The notes: generated by a model from the letters alone, not told the origin. A stretch of DNA of 14,797 nucleotides from an uncultured Selenomonas sp. (GCA_937981305.1 CALJPB010000401.1:1-14797); one strand, 5' to 3'. Positions 7,101 through 14,595 are shown, counted from the stretch's first letter. Program-made: numbers and translations.

Positions 7101-7891
7101 TCAGCAAATTTGAGGAGGAGGATCTGTGCGCCTGACTTGAGTTTGTTCGCCTGTGCGCCAAAGACTTCGCCCGCGAGGACGATGCTTTTCACCTCGTCCT
7201 CGATCACGCCGAGTTCGCGCACCTCACCTGCAATGCCGCGCCCCATGATGACGTTTTCGGGCAGTTCCTTCGGCTTTGCGCCCTTCGCTGTACGTGCGGG
7301 AGCGGAGGCGGCGGGGGCTTCCTTTTTGACAGCGGCGGGCAGGGGGGGCGGTGTCCACGCGGGCGCAGGATCCTCTTCGCCGAGGTCGCACTCCATGCAG
7401 ACGACGCGGCAGGCGCAGCCGATATGCGTGCGAATGGCCTGCTCGATGCGTTTTGCGATGTTGTTCTGCGCGAACAGCTCCGCGCCGAATGCGCCGGGAG
7501 CCGCAAGTCGGACGATGTTGCCGTCCACGGTATACTCCGCCCTGCGCAGGGTGTGAAAGAGAACGGCATCCTCGCCCGCCGCCGTGCGCACGACGCGCTC
7601 CCAGAGGGGGGCGACGGCAGGTGCGAGCGCGATGACGTTCTGCTGGATGTACGCGGCCGCAAGCCGATAGTTCGCCGCAATCTGCTGCGTGATGGCGGCG
7701 GTCAGTTCCGCATCGAGGACGACGGGCGTACCGATGACCAGTTCCCATGTATTGTCCTCTGCCGCGATCTCAACGTGGCGCAGCACGCACGCACGCAAAA
7801 GAGCCCGCTCCTCATCTGAGAGGGCGAGCCCGCGCAGGAGACGCAGGAGCATATCCTCCGCGCTCGGGAGGATGCGATAGATCTTGTTCAT
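4118..7891 (-). CDS. polC: DNA polymerase III PolC, lacking exonuclease domain
   Basis: Replicative polymerase of Firmicutes, 1257 aa against about 1437 in B. subtilis. Order: N-terminal domain; Ala/Pro-rich linker (about 172-210); OB fold (about 213-325); PHP domain with HAH345-347, D354, TDH377-379, E409, H422/H423, C478 and D554-x-H556; palm with zinc finger C727/C730/C752/C755 and SRGSVGSSF (700-708); catalytic PDIDLNFSG with D781 and D783; KTTGQHAGG-type region (about 852-861); helix-hairpin-helix (about 1196-1210); and a C-terminal clamp-binding QVELF. The PHP-inserted DnaQ-like exonuclease is absent: YGMEGYLLDKPEDQ (406-419) runs straight into HHIIFLAQNKTGL, with no frameshift. ATG at 7891 overlaps the transglycosylase stop by 4 nt (ATGA) with a weak SD, so translation is probably coupled. 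Last gene of the operon. Confidence 0.97.
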   Translation of the reverse strand: MNKIYRILPSAEDMLLRLLRGLALSDEERALLRACVLRHVEIAAEDNTWELVIGTPVVLDAELTAAITQQIAANYRLAAAYIQQNVIALAPAVAPLWERVVRTAAGEDAVLFHTLRRAEYTVDGNIVRLAAPGAFGAELFAQNNIAKRIEQAIRTHIGCACRVVCMECDLGEEDPAPAWTPPPLPAAVKKEAPAASAPARTAKGAKPKELPENVIMGRGIAGEVRELGVIEDEVKSIVLAGEVFGAQANKLKSGAQILLLKFADKTNGIACKKFFGARGKTTQEEVDAEVERILKAIGKGCSVRIQGKIEYDKFVSDYVLFIDSMEKRNVPQREDTAEVKRVELHAHTKMSALDAVVPPKVLVETAARWGWPAVAITDHGVVQAFPEAMNTARALRKKGKEIKIIYGMEGYLLDKPEDQRAHHIIFLAQNKTGLYNLYRLVSLSHIRYFRGTKKRGRPCIPRAVLQQYRAGLIVGSACEAGELIRAIVAGRPDEELEEMAQFYDFLEIQPIHNNDFLKYDERFPMQTDEDLRDINRKVDALARKLDKMLIATCDVHFLNPEDAVYRAMIQKANGYRDADRQPPLYLRTTEEMLAEFDYLGAERAYECVVTNPRKIADMVEHFLPIPDELYAPTVPGADREIQEMSYARARKLYGENLPKVVSDRLELELKPILKHGFAALYIIAQRLVKKSNNDGYLVGSRGSVGSSFVATMIGVTEVNPLPPHYRCRHCQYNKFIEDGSVGSGFDLPSMDCPVCGTPLTKDGHNIPFAVFLGFDGDKVPDIDLNFSGDYQPIAHKYTEVLFGKMNVFRAGTISGLQDKNAYGYAMHYYEDMGEAKGRAYIEHMMRGCMGVKATTGQHAGGIMVVPRDMDVHYFTPIQRPANNMESDTLTTHFDYHSISERLVKLDILGHDDPTVIKMLEELTHRDPETIPFDDPATMSIFTSTEALGITPEELGANMGTYGIPEFRTSFTQKMIDDSHPDCFADLVRISGFSHGTNVWLGNAQDLIKAGTSTLKDAISARDDIMNYLMQNDIDPLLSFKTMENVRKGRGIAADVVEKLRAGGIPEWYIDSCQKIKYLFPRAHATAYVMMGYRIAFCKVHYPLAYYAAYFSIRADEFDANIISKGKTAVKAAIDALSAEAREHRGKLDNKKQDILIVLQLAWEMYLRGFSCEPVDLYASDAEKFILHERSLLPPLTALPGMGQKAAQAIVEARQYGQFISIEDLATRAHIPTPAVELLREHGCLDGMMESNQVELFA

Positions 7892-8463
7892 TCGTCGTAG
7901 AGCCTCTGATAATGCGCCCTGTCCTCAAGGACGCGCCGCACATAGAGCCGCGTCTCGGGATAGGGAATCGCCTCGATTTCATCAAACTGATCCGTCCAGT
8001 GCCAACGTTCCATCCACTCGCGCACGTTGCCGCGCCCCGCGTTGTACGCCGCGAGCGCGAGAATGTCGTTGCCGCCGAACTCGTGCTCAAGCTCCGCGAG
8101 GTACCACACGCCATAGCGGATGTTGAGTGCGGGGTCGTAGAGGTAGTCCTCGGTGAACGGTTCGTCCATCTGCCGCGCGATCCATTCCGCCGTCTGCGGC
8201 ATGAGCTGCATCATGCCGAGTGCGCCGCCCGTGGACTTGGCGTTCGGTCGGAACTTGCTCTCGTGTTTGATAACGGCAGCGACGAGATAGGGATCGACAT
8301 GATAATGCGCGGCACTGGTCTCGATCCGGCTGCGGTAGTCGTAGGGGTAGAGCCAGCTGCGCTCCACCATGTTCCAGCCGCCGACGATCACAAAGACGAT
8401 GATGCCGACGACAAGAGCGCGTATGCCCCACCAGAATCTGCGCCGTATGTTACGTGCGTTCAA
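7888..8463 (-). CDS. Membrane-anchored lytic transglycosylase (Slt family)
   Basis: Cleaves peptidoglycan between MurNAc and GlcNAc with formation of 1,6-anhydroMurNAc, acting on the outer face of the membrane. A 191-aa protein: an Arg-rich start, one TM helix at about 12-30, then a compact GH23 domain. Signatures are IKHESKF with catalytic Glu68, GALGMMQLMP (80-89), AAYNAG (138-143) and ETRLYVRRVL (170-179), the order of the Slt70-like fold. Start: I choose TTG at 8463, because AAGGA lies 8 nt upstream and the protein then opens with a basic segment before the TM helix. The longer reading from ATG at 8598 runs through coaE and gives a low-complexity Arg-rich extension. It overlaps the coaE 3' end by 14 nt and polC by 4 nt. 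This is the only non-DNA/cofactor gene in the middle of the operon. Confidence 0.9.
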   Translation of the reverse strand: MNARNIRRRFWWGIRALVVGIIVFVIVGGWNMVERSWLYPYDYRSRIETSAAHYHVDPYLVAAVIKHESKFRPNAKSTGGALGMMQLMPQTAEWIARQMDEPFTEDYLYDPALNIRYGVWYLAELEHEFGGNDILALAAYNAGRGNVREWMERWHWTDQFDEIEAIPYPETRLYVRRVLEDRAHYQRLYDE

Positions 8464-9055
8464 GGATCCGTTCCTTCCAAAGTTTCCCAATGTATTCCCG
8501 TATTTCTTCCACCGTTCCGCTGTTGTCGATGACGACATCCGCACGCGTACATTTCTCCGCGAGCGGCATCTGCGCCGCGATGCGTGCCCGTGCCTCACGC
8601 TCGGTCATGTTCTTGTCACGTGCCAAAAGGCGGGCAAGCTGCTCCTCCCGAGGGAGCGCGACCACCCATGTCTCGTCGGCGAGCGTATCCCATCCCGCCT
8701 CAAAGAGCAGCGGCACATCCAGTACCGCTGCTCTTTTCTGTGCCTGTGCTGCCGCACGCAGCCGCTCCTCTGCCGTCATGCGGATGATGGGGTGTGCGAC
8801 GGCATCCACCTCCGCACGCACAGCGGGATCGGCAAAGACGCACCGTGCAATCGCCGCACGGTCGAGCGTGCCGTCCGCCGTCACGATCTCCCTGCCGAAA
8901 CGCTGCACATAGGCGTGAAAGAGCGGCTGATGTGGCTGTGACAGCTCGTGTGCGAGCGCATCTGCATCGATGATTGCCGCACCGCATTTCCGCAGCTCCG
9001 CGCTGACGGTGGACTTTCCACAGGCGATGCCGCCCGTCAGACCGATGATCCGCAC
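8450..9055 (-). CDS. coaE: Dephospho-CoA kinase
   Basis: Last step of coenzyme A synthesis: ATP-dependent phosphorylation of the ribose 3'-OH of dephospho-CoA, in the cytoplasm. A 201-aa protein, normal length. The P-loop is GLTGGIACGKST (residues 5-16), followed by IIDADALAHEL (28-38), the substrate region ending in VDAVAHPIIR, the LDVPLLFEAGW motif and the lid ARDKNMTEREARARI. Start: GTG at 9055, which begins on the base right after the polA stop (TAGGTG); GGAGG inside the polA 3' end is 8 nt upstream. The polA-coaE neighbourhood is conserved in many Firmicutes, where mutM often stands between them; mutM is absent here. Confidence 0.97.
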   Translation of the reverse strand: MRIIGLTGGIACGKSTVSAELRKCGAAIIDADALAHELSQPHQPLFHAYVQRFGREIVTADGTLDRAAIARCVFADPAVRAEVDAVAHPIIRMTAEERLRAAAQAQKRAAVLDVPLLFEAGWDTLADETWVVALPREEQLARLLARDKNMTEREARARIAAQMPLAEKCTRADVVIDNSGTVEEIREYIGKLWKERILERT

Positions 9056-11698
9056 CTATTTCGCCTCCGCCCAGTTCCTGCCCATATGCACGTCAACGGC
9101 GAGCGGCACGGCAAGCTCCGCCGCGCCGCTCATCGCCGTACGCAGGAGTTCGCTGACCTGTTCGATCTCATCCTGCACGACCTCAAGTACGAGTTCATCA
9201 TGCACCTGAAGGAGGATGCGGCTTTTGACGTTTGCAGAGCGCAGTGCCGCATCAGCGCGAATCATGGCGATCTTGATGAGATCCGCCGCCGTCCCCTGGA
9301 TCGGCGTGTTCATCGCCATGCGCTCGGCAAAGGATCGCTGCATAAAGTTCCGGCTATGGATGGCGGGCAGGTCGCGCCGCCGCCCGTAGAGGGTCGTTAC
9401 AAAGCCGTTCGTATGCGCGTCCGCAACCGTCTTGTCGAGAAACTCACGAACGCCGTGATAGCGTTCAAAGTACCGTTCGATGTATCCCGCCGCCTCCCTG
9501 CGACCGATGCCGAGATCACGGGCAAGACCGAAATCGCTCAGGCCGTAAACAATACCGAAGTTGACCGCCTTTGCCCTGCGCCGCTGCTCGGCTGTAACCT
9601 CCGCGAGCGGCACTCCGAACACCTCCGATGCGGTGCGGGCGTGCACGTCCTGCCCGTGACGGAACGCGTCGATGAGGGTCGCATCCCCCGACATATGCGC
9701 GAGGATGCGCAGCTCGATCTGCGAGTAGTCCGCCGAGAGCAGCAGGTCATAGCCCGCGCCCGGCTCGAAGAGCGCACGCACGGCACGCCCTTCCTCGGTG
9801 CGTACGGGGATGTTCTGGAGGTTCGGGTCGGAGCTGGAGAGCCGCCCCGTCGCCGTCACCGTCTGGTTAAAGCTCGTATGGACGCGTCCTGTTGCGGGGC
9901 GGATGAGTGCGCCGATGCCCTCAAGATAGGTGGAGCGCAGCTTCGTCCACATACGGTAGGTGAGCACCTTGTCCACGATGGGATGGCGGTCACGCAGCTC
10001 CTCAAGGGTCTCCGCGTTCGTCGAGTAGCCTGTCTTGGTCTTTTTGACCTTACTTCCCGCCGCGAGATCGAGCCGTTCAAAAAGGACTTCGCCAAGCTGT
10101 TTGGGCGAGCTGATGTTGAACTCCGTCCCCGCGAGCGCATGAATCTCCGTGACAAGCGCATCAATGCGCGCATTTGCCGCCGCAAGTTCCCGCTCAAGCG
10201 CGGCGCCGTTCACATAGATGCCCGTCCGCTCCATCGCTGCCAGCACGGGCACAAGCGGCAGTTCGACGCCCCGATAAAGCGGCATCAAATGTGCTTCTGT
10301 GAGTGCCAGTCGCAGAGGTGCGGAGAGCCGCGCAGCCAGCTGCGTCTCACGCACGACGCGCACCTCTTCGCTCAGACCGTCGGACGCAGCGGGGATCTGT
10401 CCCAGATGGGCGAATGCCGTGCGCTCGATGTCGCGTTTGCTCTCCTCGGGATGGAGGAGGTAGTCCGCAAGTTCGAGGTCGAAAATATTTGCACCGACGG
10501 AAAGCCCCGCCTGTGCATAGCGTTTTGCGTTCCAGAGCACGACGGGACGCGCCGCAAGGATCTCCCGCAGCGTGTCAAACAGTGCGGAATCTGCACGCAC
10601 AGTGCGCTGCTCCTTCCCATAGACGAGGGCGAGCAAATCCATCTGTACAAAGGGCGGCGTTCCGCTGAATACCGCACCGACGGCGATCTCCCCCGCCGCA
10701 CGCAGGACATCGAGATCCGCAGCGATGAGCTCCGCCACCTCCGCACGCATCTCCTCCGCGTGATTCTCTGCCGTGTCCTCTGCCGCAAAGAGGGACTGCT
10801 CCGCCGCGCCCGCAGGCACGTCCGTCCCCAGATAGTCCATGAGCGCACGATGCACCGTCCGCAGCTCGTACGCCCTGCAGAACGCGTCGAGTGCCGCGCG
10901 GTCGGGCTGCATACGAAAGCCCTCCGCCGCATAGCGGAGTTCGGGCACATTGCATTCAATCGTCGCAAGCTGCTTCGACAGGAGCGCCTGCTCGCGGTAC
11001 TCCACGAGCGATGCGCTGAGTTTCTTCCCGCTGACCTCGGCGGCATGATCGAGCACGTTCTCAATCGTACCGTATGCGAGGAGCAGCTTCGTCGCGGTCT
11101 TGGGTCCCACGCCGGGCACGCCCGGAATGTTATCCGAGCTGTCCCCCATCAGCCCCTTCATATCGATGAGACGGATCGGCGGGAAGCCGTACTCCTCCTC
11201 GAATGCCGCCGTGTCGTAGGCACGCGTGTCGCTGATGCCCTTTTTCGTCAGCACAATGGTCAGCCCATCGCGGATCAGTTGGAGTGCGTCACGGTCGCCC
11301 GTCACGACGACGGTCTCCGTACCGCCCTCTGCCGCCTGCGTTGCAAGCGTGCCGATGATGTCGTCCGCCTCGTAGTCGTCCATCTCAAGGAACGGGATGC
11401 CGAGGCTCTGCGCGAGTTCCTTCAGAAGGGGAATCTGCGCGATCAGTTCCTCGGGGGTCTTGTCCCGCGTTCCCTTGTAGTCGGGATAGAGTGCCGTGCG
11501 GAACGTCGTGCGGCTCTTGTCAAACGCGATGACGATCTGCGTCGGCGCGAGTTCTTTGAGCAGCTTTACGAGCATCATCGCAAAGCCGTGCACCGCATTT
11601 GTGTGAATGCCGCGTGCATTCGGCGGGAGCTGCAGCGCGTAGAACGCGCGAAAGAAAAGGCTGCTCCCGTCGAGAACGGCAAATTTTTCCCGGCTCAC
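9056..11698 (-). CDS. polA: DNA polymerase I
   Basis: Gap filling, Okazaki fragment processing and repair synthesis. An 880-aa protein. N-terminal 5'-nuclease (FEN-like) domain, about 1-290: LDGSSLFFRAFYAL, MDDYEADDIIGTLA, TGDRDALQL, GLMGDSSDNIPGVPGVGPKTA. Residues about 310-500 are the 3'-5' exonuclease-like domain, but exo I (D-x-E) is replaced by IAVGAVFSG and no exo III Y-x3-D is seen, so proofreading is probably lost, as in Bacillus-type enzymes. Polymerase domain: motif A DYSQIELRILAH (Asp657), motif B RRAKAVNFGIVYG (Lys710), motif C VHDELVLEV (Asp834). Start: GTG at 11698, overlapping the adenosyltransferase TGA by 4 nt (GTGA), so translation is coupled. Full length, with no sign of damage. 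Confidence 0.97.
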   Translation of the reverse strand: MSREKFAVLDGSSLFFRAFYALQLPPNARGIHTNAVHGFAMMLVKLLKELAPTQIVIAFDKSRTTFRTALYPDYKGTRDKTPEELIAQIPLLKELAQSLGIPFLEMDDYEADDIIGTLATQAAEGGTETVVVTGDRDALQLIRDGLTIVLTKKGISDTRAYDTAAFEEEYGFPPIRLIDMKGLMGDSSDNIPGVPGVGPKTATKLLLAYGTIENVLDHAAEVSGKKLSASLVEYREQALLSKQLATIECNVPELRYAAEGFRMQPDRAALDAFCRAYELRTVHRALMDYLGTDVPAGAAEQSLFAAEDTAENHAEEMRAEVAELIAADLDVLRAAGEIAVGAVFSGTPPFVQMDLLALVYGKEQRTVRADSALFDTLREILAARPVVLWNAKRYAQAGLSVGANIFDLELADYLLHPEESKRDIERTAFAHLGQIPAASDGLSEEVRVVRETQLAARLSAPLRLALTEAHLMPLYRGVELPLVPVLAAMERTGIYVNGAALERELAAANARIDALVTEIHALAGTEFNISSPKQLGEVLFERLDLAAGSKVKKTKTGYSTNAETLEELRDRHPIVDKVLTYRMWTKLRSTYLEGIGALIRPATGRVHTSFNQTVTATGRLSSSDPNLQNIPVRTEEGRAVRALFEPGAGYDLLLSADYSQIELRILAHMSGDATLIDAFRHGQDVHARTASEVFGVPLAEVTAEQRRRAKAVNFGIVYGLSDFGLARDLGIGRREAAGYIERYFERYHGVREFLDKTVADAHTNGFVTTLYGRRRDLPAIHSRNFMQRSFAERMAMNTPIQGTAADLIKIAMIRADAALRSANVKSRILLQVHDELVLEVVQDEIEQVSELLRTAMSGAAELAVPLAVDVHMGRNWAEAK

Positions 11699-12204
11699 AG
11701 ATTCGGCTTGTCCTCGTCCTCGAGACGCATGAGGACGAAGCAGTAATCAGAGATGCGGTTGAGGTACTGCAGGTCGACCTCCGCCACGCTGCCGCGCCGT
11801 GCGAGTGTCCATGCGCGACGCTCCGCCTCGCGTGCCACCGTACGCGCCAGATCGAGCATCGCGCTCGACTTCTTGTCGCCGGGGATGACAAACTCCTTGA
11901 GTGCGGGCAGACTCTCTTCGATGCTCGCGATCTCCGCCTCGAGTCCTGCGACCATCTCCGCCGTAATGCGGGGCGGCTTGTTGCGGCTCGCAAAGTCCGC
12001 CATGAGCATACCGAGCTGCTTCTGCACCGCGAGGATGTCATCCTTCACGCGCTTGTTCGTCGCAAACGCGCGCGCCATGCCGAGCGCGGAGCCGAGGCTG
12101 TCGACCTTGCCGTAGACCTCGACGCGTGCGTCGTCCTTTGCGATGCGCTCACCCGTAAAAAGGCTCGTCTGTCCCTGATCGCCCGTTTTCGTTACAACAC
12201 TCAT
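11695..12204 (-). CDS. PduO-type cob(I)alamin adenosyltransferase
   Basis: Transfers the 5'-deoxyadenosyl group of ATP to cob(I)alamin or corrinoid precursors to make the adenosyl cofactor. A 169-aa protein with PduO/ATR motifs: KTGDQGQTSLFTGERIAKDDARVEVYGKVD near the N-terminus (ATP binding, residues 6-35), TVAREAERRAW around 130 and YLNRISDYCFVLMR near the C-terminus. The usual D-E-L-N-S after the glycine is D-S-L-G-S here, a small departure. Start: ATG at 12204 with GGAGG 8 nt upstream. The frame extends to 12459 only as an antisense-like reading through ndk. It is separated from ndk by 76 nt, the largest gap in the operon, which contains two competing hairpins; downstream it overlaps polA. 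Confidence 0.93.
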   Translation of the reverse strand: MSVVTKTGDQGQTSLFTGERIAKDDARVEVYGKVDSLGSALGMARAFATNKRVKDDILAVQKQLGMLMADFASRNKPPRITAEMVAGLEAEIASIEESLPALKEFVIPGDKKSSAMLDLARTVAREAERRAWTLARRGSVAEVDLQYLNRISDYCFVLMRLEDEDKPNL

Positions 12205-12231
12205 CGTAGATTCCTCCCTTGTTTCTAATAA

Positions 12232-12264
12232 CTGCACCCGACTTTGCAAAGGTGCAGAGTCGGG
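12232..12264 (-). promoter_or_regulatory. Two mutually exclusive hairpins upstream of adenosyltransferase
   Basis: In the 76-nt gap between ndk and the adenosyltransferase, on the minus strand, CCCGACT (12264-12258) can pair with AGTCGGG (12243-12237), extended by an inner TGCA/TGCA pair. Alternatively CTGCACC (12257-12251) can pair with GGTGCAG (12238-12232). The two 7-bp stems interleave and share two G residues, so they exclude each other or form a pseudoknot-like fold. There is no T tract, so this is not a simple terminator. A regulatory role is inference. Confidence 0.4.
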
Positions 12265-12280
12265 CGTTAAAATCAATTTT

Positions 12281-12694
12281 TTAGAAAATCTCCGTCTCAC
12301 TGAAGAAGATATGTACCTCGCGTGCCGCACTCTCGGGGCTATCGGATGCGTGTACCGCATTCTCGCTCCCGTTCTTTGCAAAACGCTTGCGAATCGTACC
12401 CTCTGCCGCATTCGCCGGATTCGTCGCACCGTGCAGCTCGCGCACGCGTGCAATCGCATTCTCCCCCGCGAGCACCATCGCCACGAGCGGCGCGGAGGTC
12501 ATGAACGCGGAGAGCTCGCCGTAGAACGGCTTCTCAAGATGCTCCGCGTAGTGAATGCGCGCAATGCGATCCGTCATCTGCATCATCTTCATCGCGCGGA
12601 TCTCAAGCCCCGCCTCCTCGTACGCCTTCGTAATGTCTCCGATATGATGCGCCCCGACGGCATCCGGCTTAATGAGAACCAGAGTTTGTTCCAT
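12281..12694 (-). CDS. ndk: Nucleoside diphosphate kinase
   Basis: Transfers the gamma-phosphate between nucleoside triphosphates and diphosphates through a phosphohistidine, supplying (d)NTPs. A 137-aa protein, family size. Clear motifs: [10 protein letters not shown] at the N-terminus, [45 protein letters not shown] and the active-site signature [12 protein letters not shown] with His115. Start: ATG at 12694 shares one base with the stop of the preceding gene (TAATG); GAGGAG in the 3' end of that gene is the SD, so the two are translationally coupled. The place in an operon with two polymerases fits nucleotide supply. Confidence 0.97.
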   Translation of the reverse strand: MEQTLVLIKPDAVGAHHIGDITKAYEEAGLEIRAMKMMQMTDRIARIHYAEHLEKPFYGELSAFMTSAPLVAMVLAGENAIARVRELHGATNPANAAEGTIRKRFAKNGSENAVHASDSPESAAREVHIFFSETEIF

Positions 12695-13224
12695 TACTTC
12701 ATCTCCTCAATGATCTGTTTGTACTCCGCTCCGAGGCCGGCATAGTTCTCCGCCGCCGCACGAAGCGCCTCAATCTCATCGTCGCGCAGCGCGCGTACGA
12801 TCTGAGCGGGGTTGCCGAACACAAGCGAGTTCGACGGAATCTTCTTGTGCTGAGGAAGGAAGGTGCCCGCGCCGATGACGACGTTCTCGCCAATCTCGGA
12901 GTAGCCCATGATGATCGAGCCCATGCCGATGAGGGTATTGTCTCCGATGCGGCTGCAATGCACAACGGCGTTGTGTCCGATGAGCACATTGTCCCCGATG
13001 CACACGGGTACGTCACGCATGACGTGAATCGTCGCGTTTTCTTGGATGTTCGTATTCTGACCGATCGTAATCGGCTGAAAATCGCCGCGCACCACTGCAC
13101 TGAACCAAACACTCGATCCGGCTCCGATCTCCACATCACCGACGACCGCAGCCGTCGGAGCAATGAATGCCGTTGGATGAATCACAGGCGTTTTCCCCCG
13201 ATAGGGCAGGATAATCTTGTCCAT
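12694..13224 (-). CDS. Gamma-type carbonic anhydrase-like hexapeptide protein
   Basis: A 176-aa left-handed beta-helix protein of the gamma-carbonic anhydrase (YrdA/PaaY) family. Repeated hexapeptide turns run from about residue 15 to 140 ([63 protein letters not shown]). The three zinc-ligand histidines fit His67, His84 and His89, with the last two five residues apart as in the archaeal enzyme Cam. The acidic catalytic loop of Cam is not present, as in most bacterial family members, so carbonic anhydrase activity is not certain. Start: ATG at 13224 with AAGGAGG 8 nt upstream. First gene of the long minus-strand operon; it overlaps ndk by 1 nt. Confidence 0.92.
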   Translation of the reverse strand: MDKIILPYRGKTPVIHPTAFIAPTAAVVGDVEIGAGSSVWFSAVVRGDFQPITIGQNTNIQENATIHVMRDVPVCIGDNVLIGHNAVVHCSRIGDNTLIGMGSIIMGYSEIGENVVIGAGTFLPQHKKIPSNSLVFGNPAQIVRALRDDEIEALRAAAENYAGLGAEYKQIIEEMK

Positions 13225-13262
13225 CTACGCTGCCTCCTTCTTATCTTTCTCCGCTCAGTCGT

Positions 13263-13271
13263 ATTATACCA
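13263..13271 (-). promoter_or_regulatory. Extended -10 promoter of the long operon
   Basis: On the minus strand TGGTATAAT (13271-13263) is a perfect extended -10 element. A poor -35 (TTGTTG) lies 18 nt upstream, inside the 3' end of cca. The start would fall near 13256, about 30 nt before the gamma-carbonic anhydrase ATG. It is the only promoter-like sequence I could see for the seven-gene array. Confidence 0.6.
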
Positions 13272-13277
13272 CGTCAA

Positions 13278-14507
13278 TTACATCTCCAACAAGGAGTTTT
13301 TCAATATTCGCACACGCTGCTCACGCAGCCACCTGCCGACCTCCTCACCCGAGAGCTCCGGCGGCGCGGAACGCCCTGTGACCGCCCGCATCGCCGCGAG
13401 ATAGTCCGCGCCGCGCGTGAGATAGTCCGGCAGAGAGCCGTGGTCGGCACGGATGATGATGTTGAACTCTGCGATGGAAAGTCCCGAGGCACCGATGCCG
13501 AGCAGGAGATCGGCGATCTTGCCGGGACGTGTGAGACGCGGCGCACGCATATGCTCGCGGATGACGAACTGCGCCGCCTTCATCCAGTCGTGCGGGAGCG
13601 TCATGCGCCGATTCCACGCAGCGAGCGCATTCAGTCCCGTACGCTCGTGCCCGTAGTGATGCGGCAGCATCTCCCGTGGGGTCAGTCCCTTGCCGAGGTC
13701 ATGCACGAGCGCGGCAAATCGTGTCTTGATCTCCTCCGTTTCCCGTGCGACCACATCGACGATGGCAAGGGTATGTGCGAGGGCATCCCCCTCGGAATGA
13801 AACTCGGTCGGCTGTGTCTGCCCCTCAAGCGCGGCGATCTCGGGGAACGTCACGGAGAGCAGCCCCGCCGCACGCAGCACACGAAAAAAGGCGGAGGGAC
13901 GCGGTGTCATCAGAGCACGCCGCAGCTCGCCCATCAGACGCTCCGTCGGCTCGACTTTGAGCTCTGCGGCACATGCGTTCATGTAACGGAGTGTGCCCTC
14001 CTCCACCGAAAAGCCGAACTCCGCCGTCTGCCGTGCCGCACGCAGCGCACGCACGGGATCGTCCGTGAAATACTGTGAGACGGCACGGATCACGCCGGCT
14101 GCAATATCTGTGCGCCCGCCATAGGGATCAAAGAGCTCCTCCGTGGGGAGCTCCAACGCCATCGCATTCATCGTGGTGTCGCGCCGATAGAGATCCTCCT
14201 CGATCGTCACGGACGGATCGAACGCGACTGCGAATCCGCGATAGCCCGTGCCCGTCTTGCGTTCCCTGCGTGCAAGGGCAACCTCGCGGCGCACCCCGTC
14301 CACGCGCACATGATAGACGGGAAAGGATCTCCCGATCTTCGCCGCACGTGGAAAGAGCGTGCATAGCCGCTCCTCGGTCATGCCTGTCACAACATAGTCG
14401 ACATCCTTTGCCGGCACACCGCGAAAGCGGTCGCGCACGCAGCCGCCCACGCGAAAGACACGCCCGCCCGCACTTCGTATGTGTGCGACAAAAGTAGCTT
14501 CCGTCAT
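13278..14507 (-). CDS. cca: CCA tRNA nucleotidyltransferase with HD domain
   Basis: Adds or repairs the 3' CCA end of tRNAs. A 409-aa class II nucleotidyltransferase: FRVGGCVRDRFRG (residues 18-30), the metal-binding DVD35-37, the RRDTTMNAMA motif (108-117), DPYGG, the RALRAARQTAEFGF motif, then a C-terminal HD phosphohydrolase-like domain with LVHDLGKG and HEH-type histidines. Start: ATG at 14507 with GGAGG 7 nt upstream; the longer reading from 14531 would begin within the T tract of the upstream terminator. There is no convincing promoter between that terminator and the gene, so expression may depend on read-through from the tRNA genes. The -10 of the downstream operon overlaps the end of this gene region. 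Confidence 0.95.
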   Translation of the reverse strand: MTEATFVAHIRSAGGRVFRVGGCVRDRFRGVPAKDVDYVVTGMTEERLCTLFPRAAKIGRSFPVYHVRVDGVRREVALARRERKTGTGYRGFAVAFDPSVTIEEDLYRRDTTMNAMALELPTEELFDPYGGRTDIAAGVIRAVSQYFTDDPVRALRAARQTAEFGFSVEEGTLRYMNACAAELKVEPTERLMGELRRALMTPRPSAFFRVLRAAGLLSVTFPEIAALEGQTQPTEFHSEGDALAHTLAIVDVVARETEEIKTRFAALVHDLGKGLTPREMLPHHYGHERTGLNALAAWNRRMTLPHDWMKAAQFVIREHMRAPRLTRPGKIADLLLGIGASGLSIAEFNIIIRADHGSLPDYLTRGADYLAAMRAVTGRSAPPELSGEEVGRWLREQRVRILKNSLLEM

Positions 14508-14523
14508 CCGCTCGCCTCCCCAC

Positions 14524-14584
14524 AAAAACAAAAAGCATCACTTGGAAAAGCACTGATCAACTCAGCGATTCCCTGCGTGATGCT
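14524..14584 (-). terminator. tRNA terminator with repeat-derived loop
   Basis: On the minus strand AGCATCAC (14584-14577) pairs with GTGATGCT (14541-14534), followed by TTTTTGTTTTTG. It lies just after the CAU tRNA and just before the cca SD. The loop of about 35 nt itself holds an imperfect hairpin that matches both ends of the palindromic element at 2335-2501 (GGAATCGCTGA and TCAGTGCTTTTCC). Confidence 0.75.
14543..14573. repeat. Collapsed copy of the palindromic element's ends
   Basis: The plus-strand bases match the left end of the 2335-2501 element (GGAAGCACTGATAAATTCAG compared with GGAAAAGCACTGATCAACTC) and run directly into the right end (CAGCGATTCC), with the middle of about 120 bp missing. 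Only about 31 bp remain. It is either an internally deleted copy or a short family member. Confidence 0.55.
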
Positions 14585-14595
14585 CTCATTTCGGT

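Noticed and set aside
8464..8598. ATG at 8598 as start of the transglycosylase
   Set aside because: It would add 45 Arg/Ser-rich residues read through coaE; the TTG at 8463 has a well-placed SD and a normal membrane-anchor start.
8948..11746. Open frame of 932 codons on the plus strand opposite polA
   Set aside because: It is antisense to a fully conserved polA with all motifs, is rich in Arg/His/Cys without recognisable domains, and is the usual shadow frame of GC-rich coding DNA.
12205..12280. Cobalamin riboswitch before the adenosyltransferase
   Set aside because: The gap is only 76 nt, far shorter than a cobalamin riboswitch, and no B12-box-like sequence is seen.
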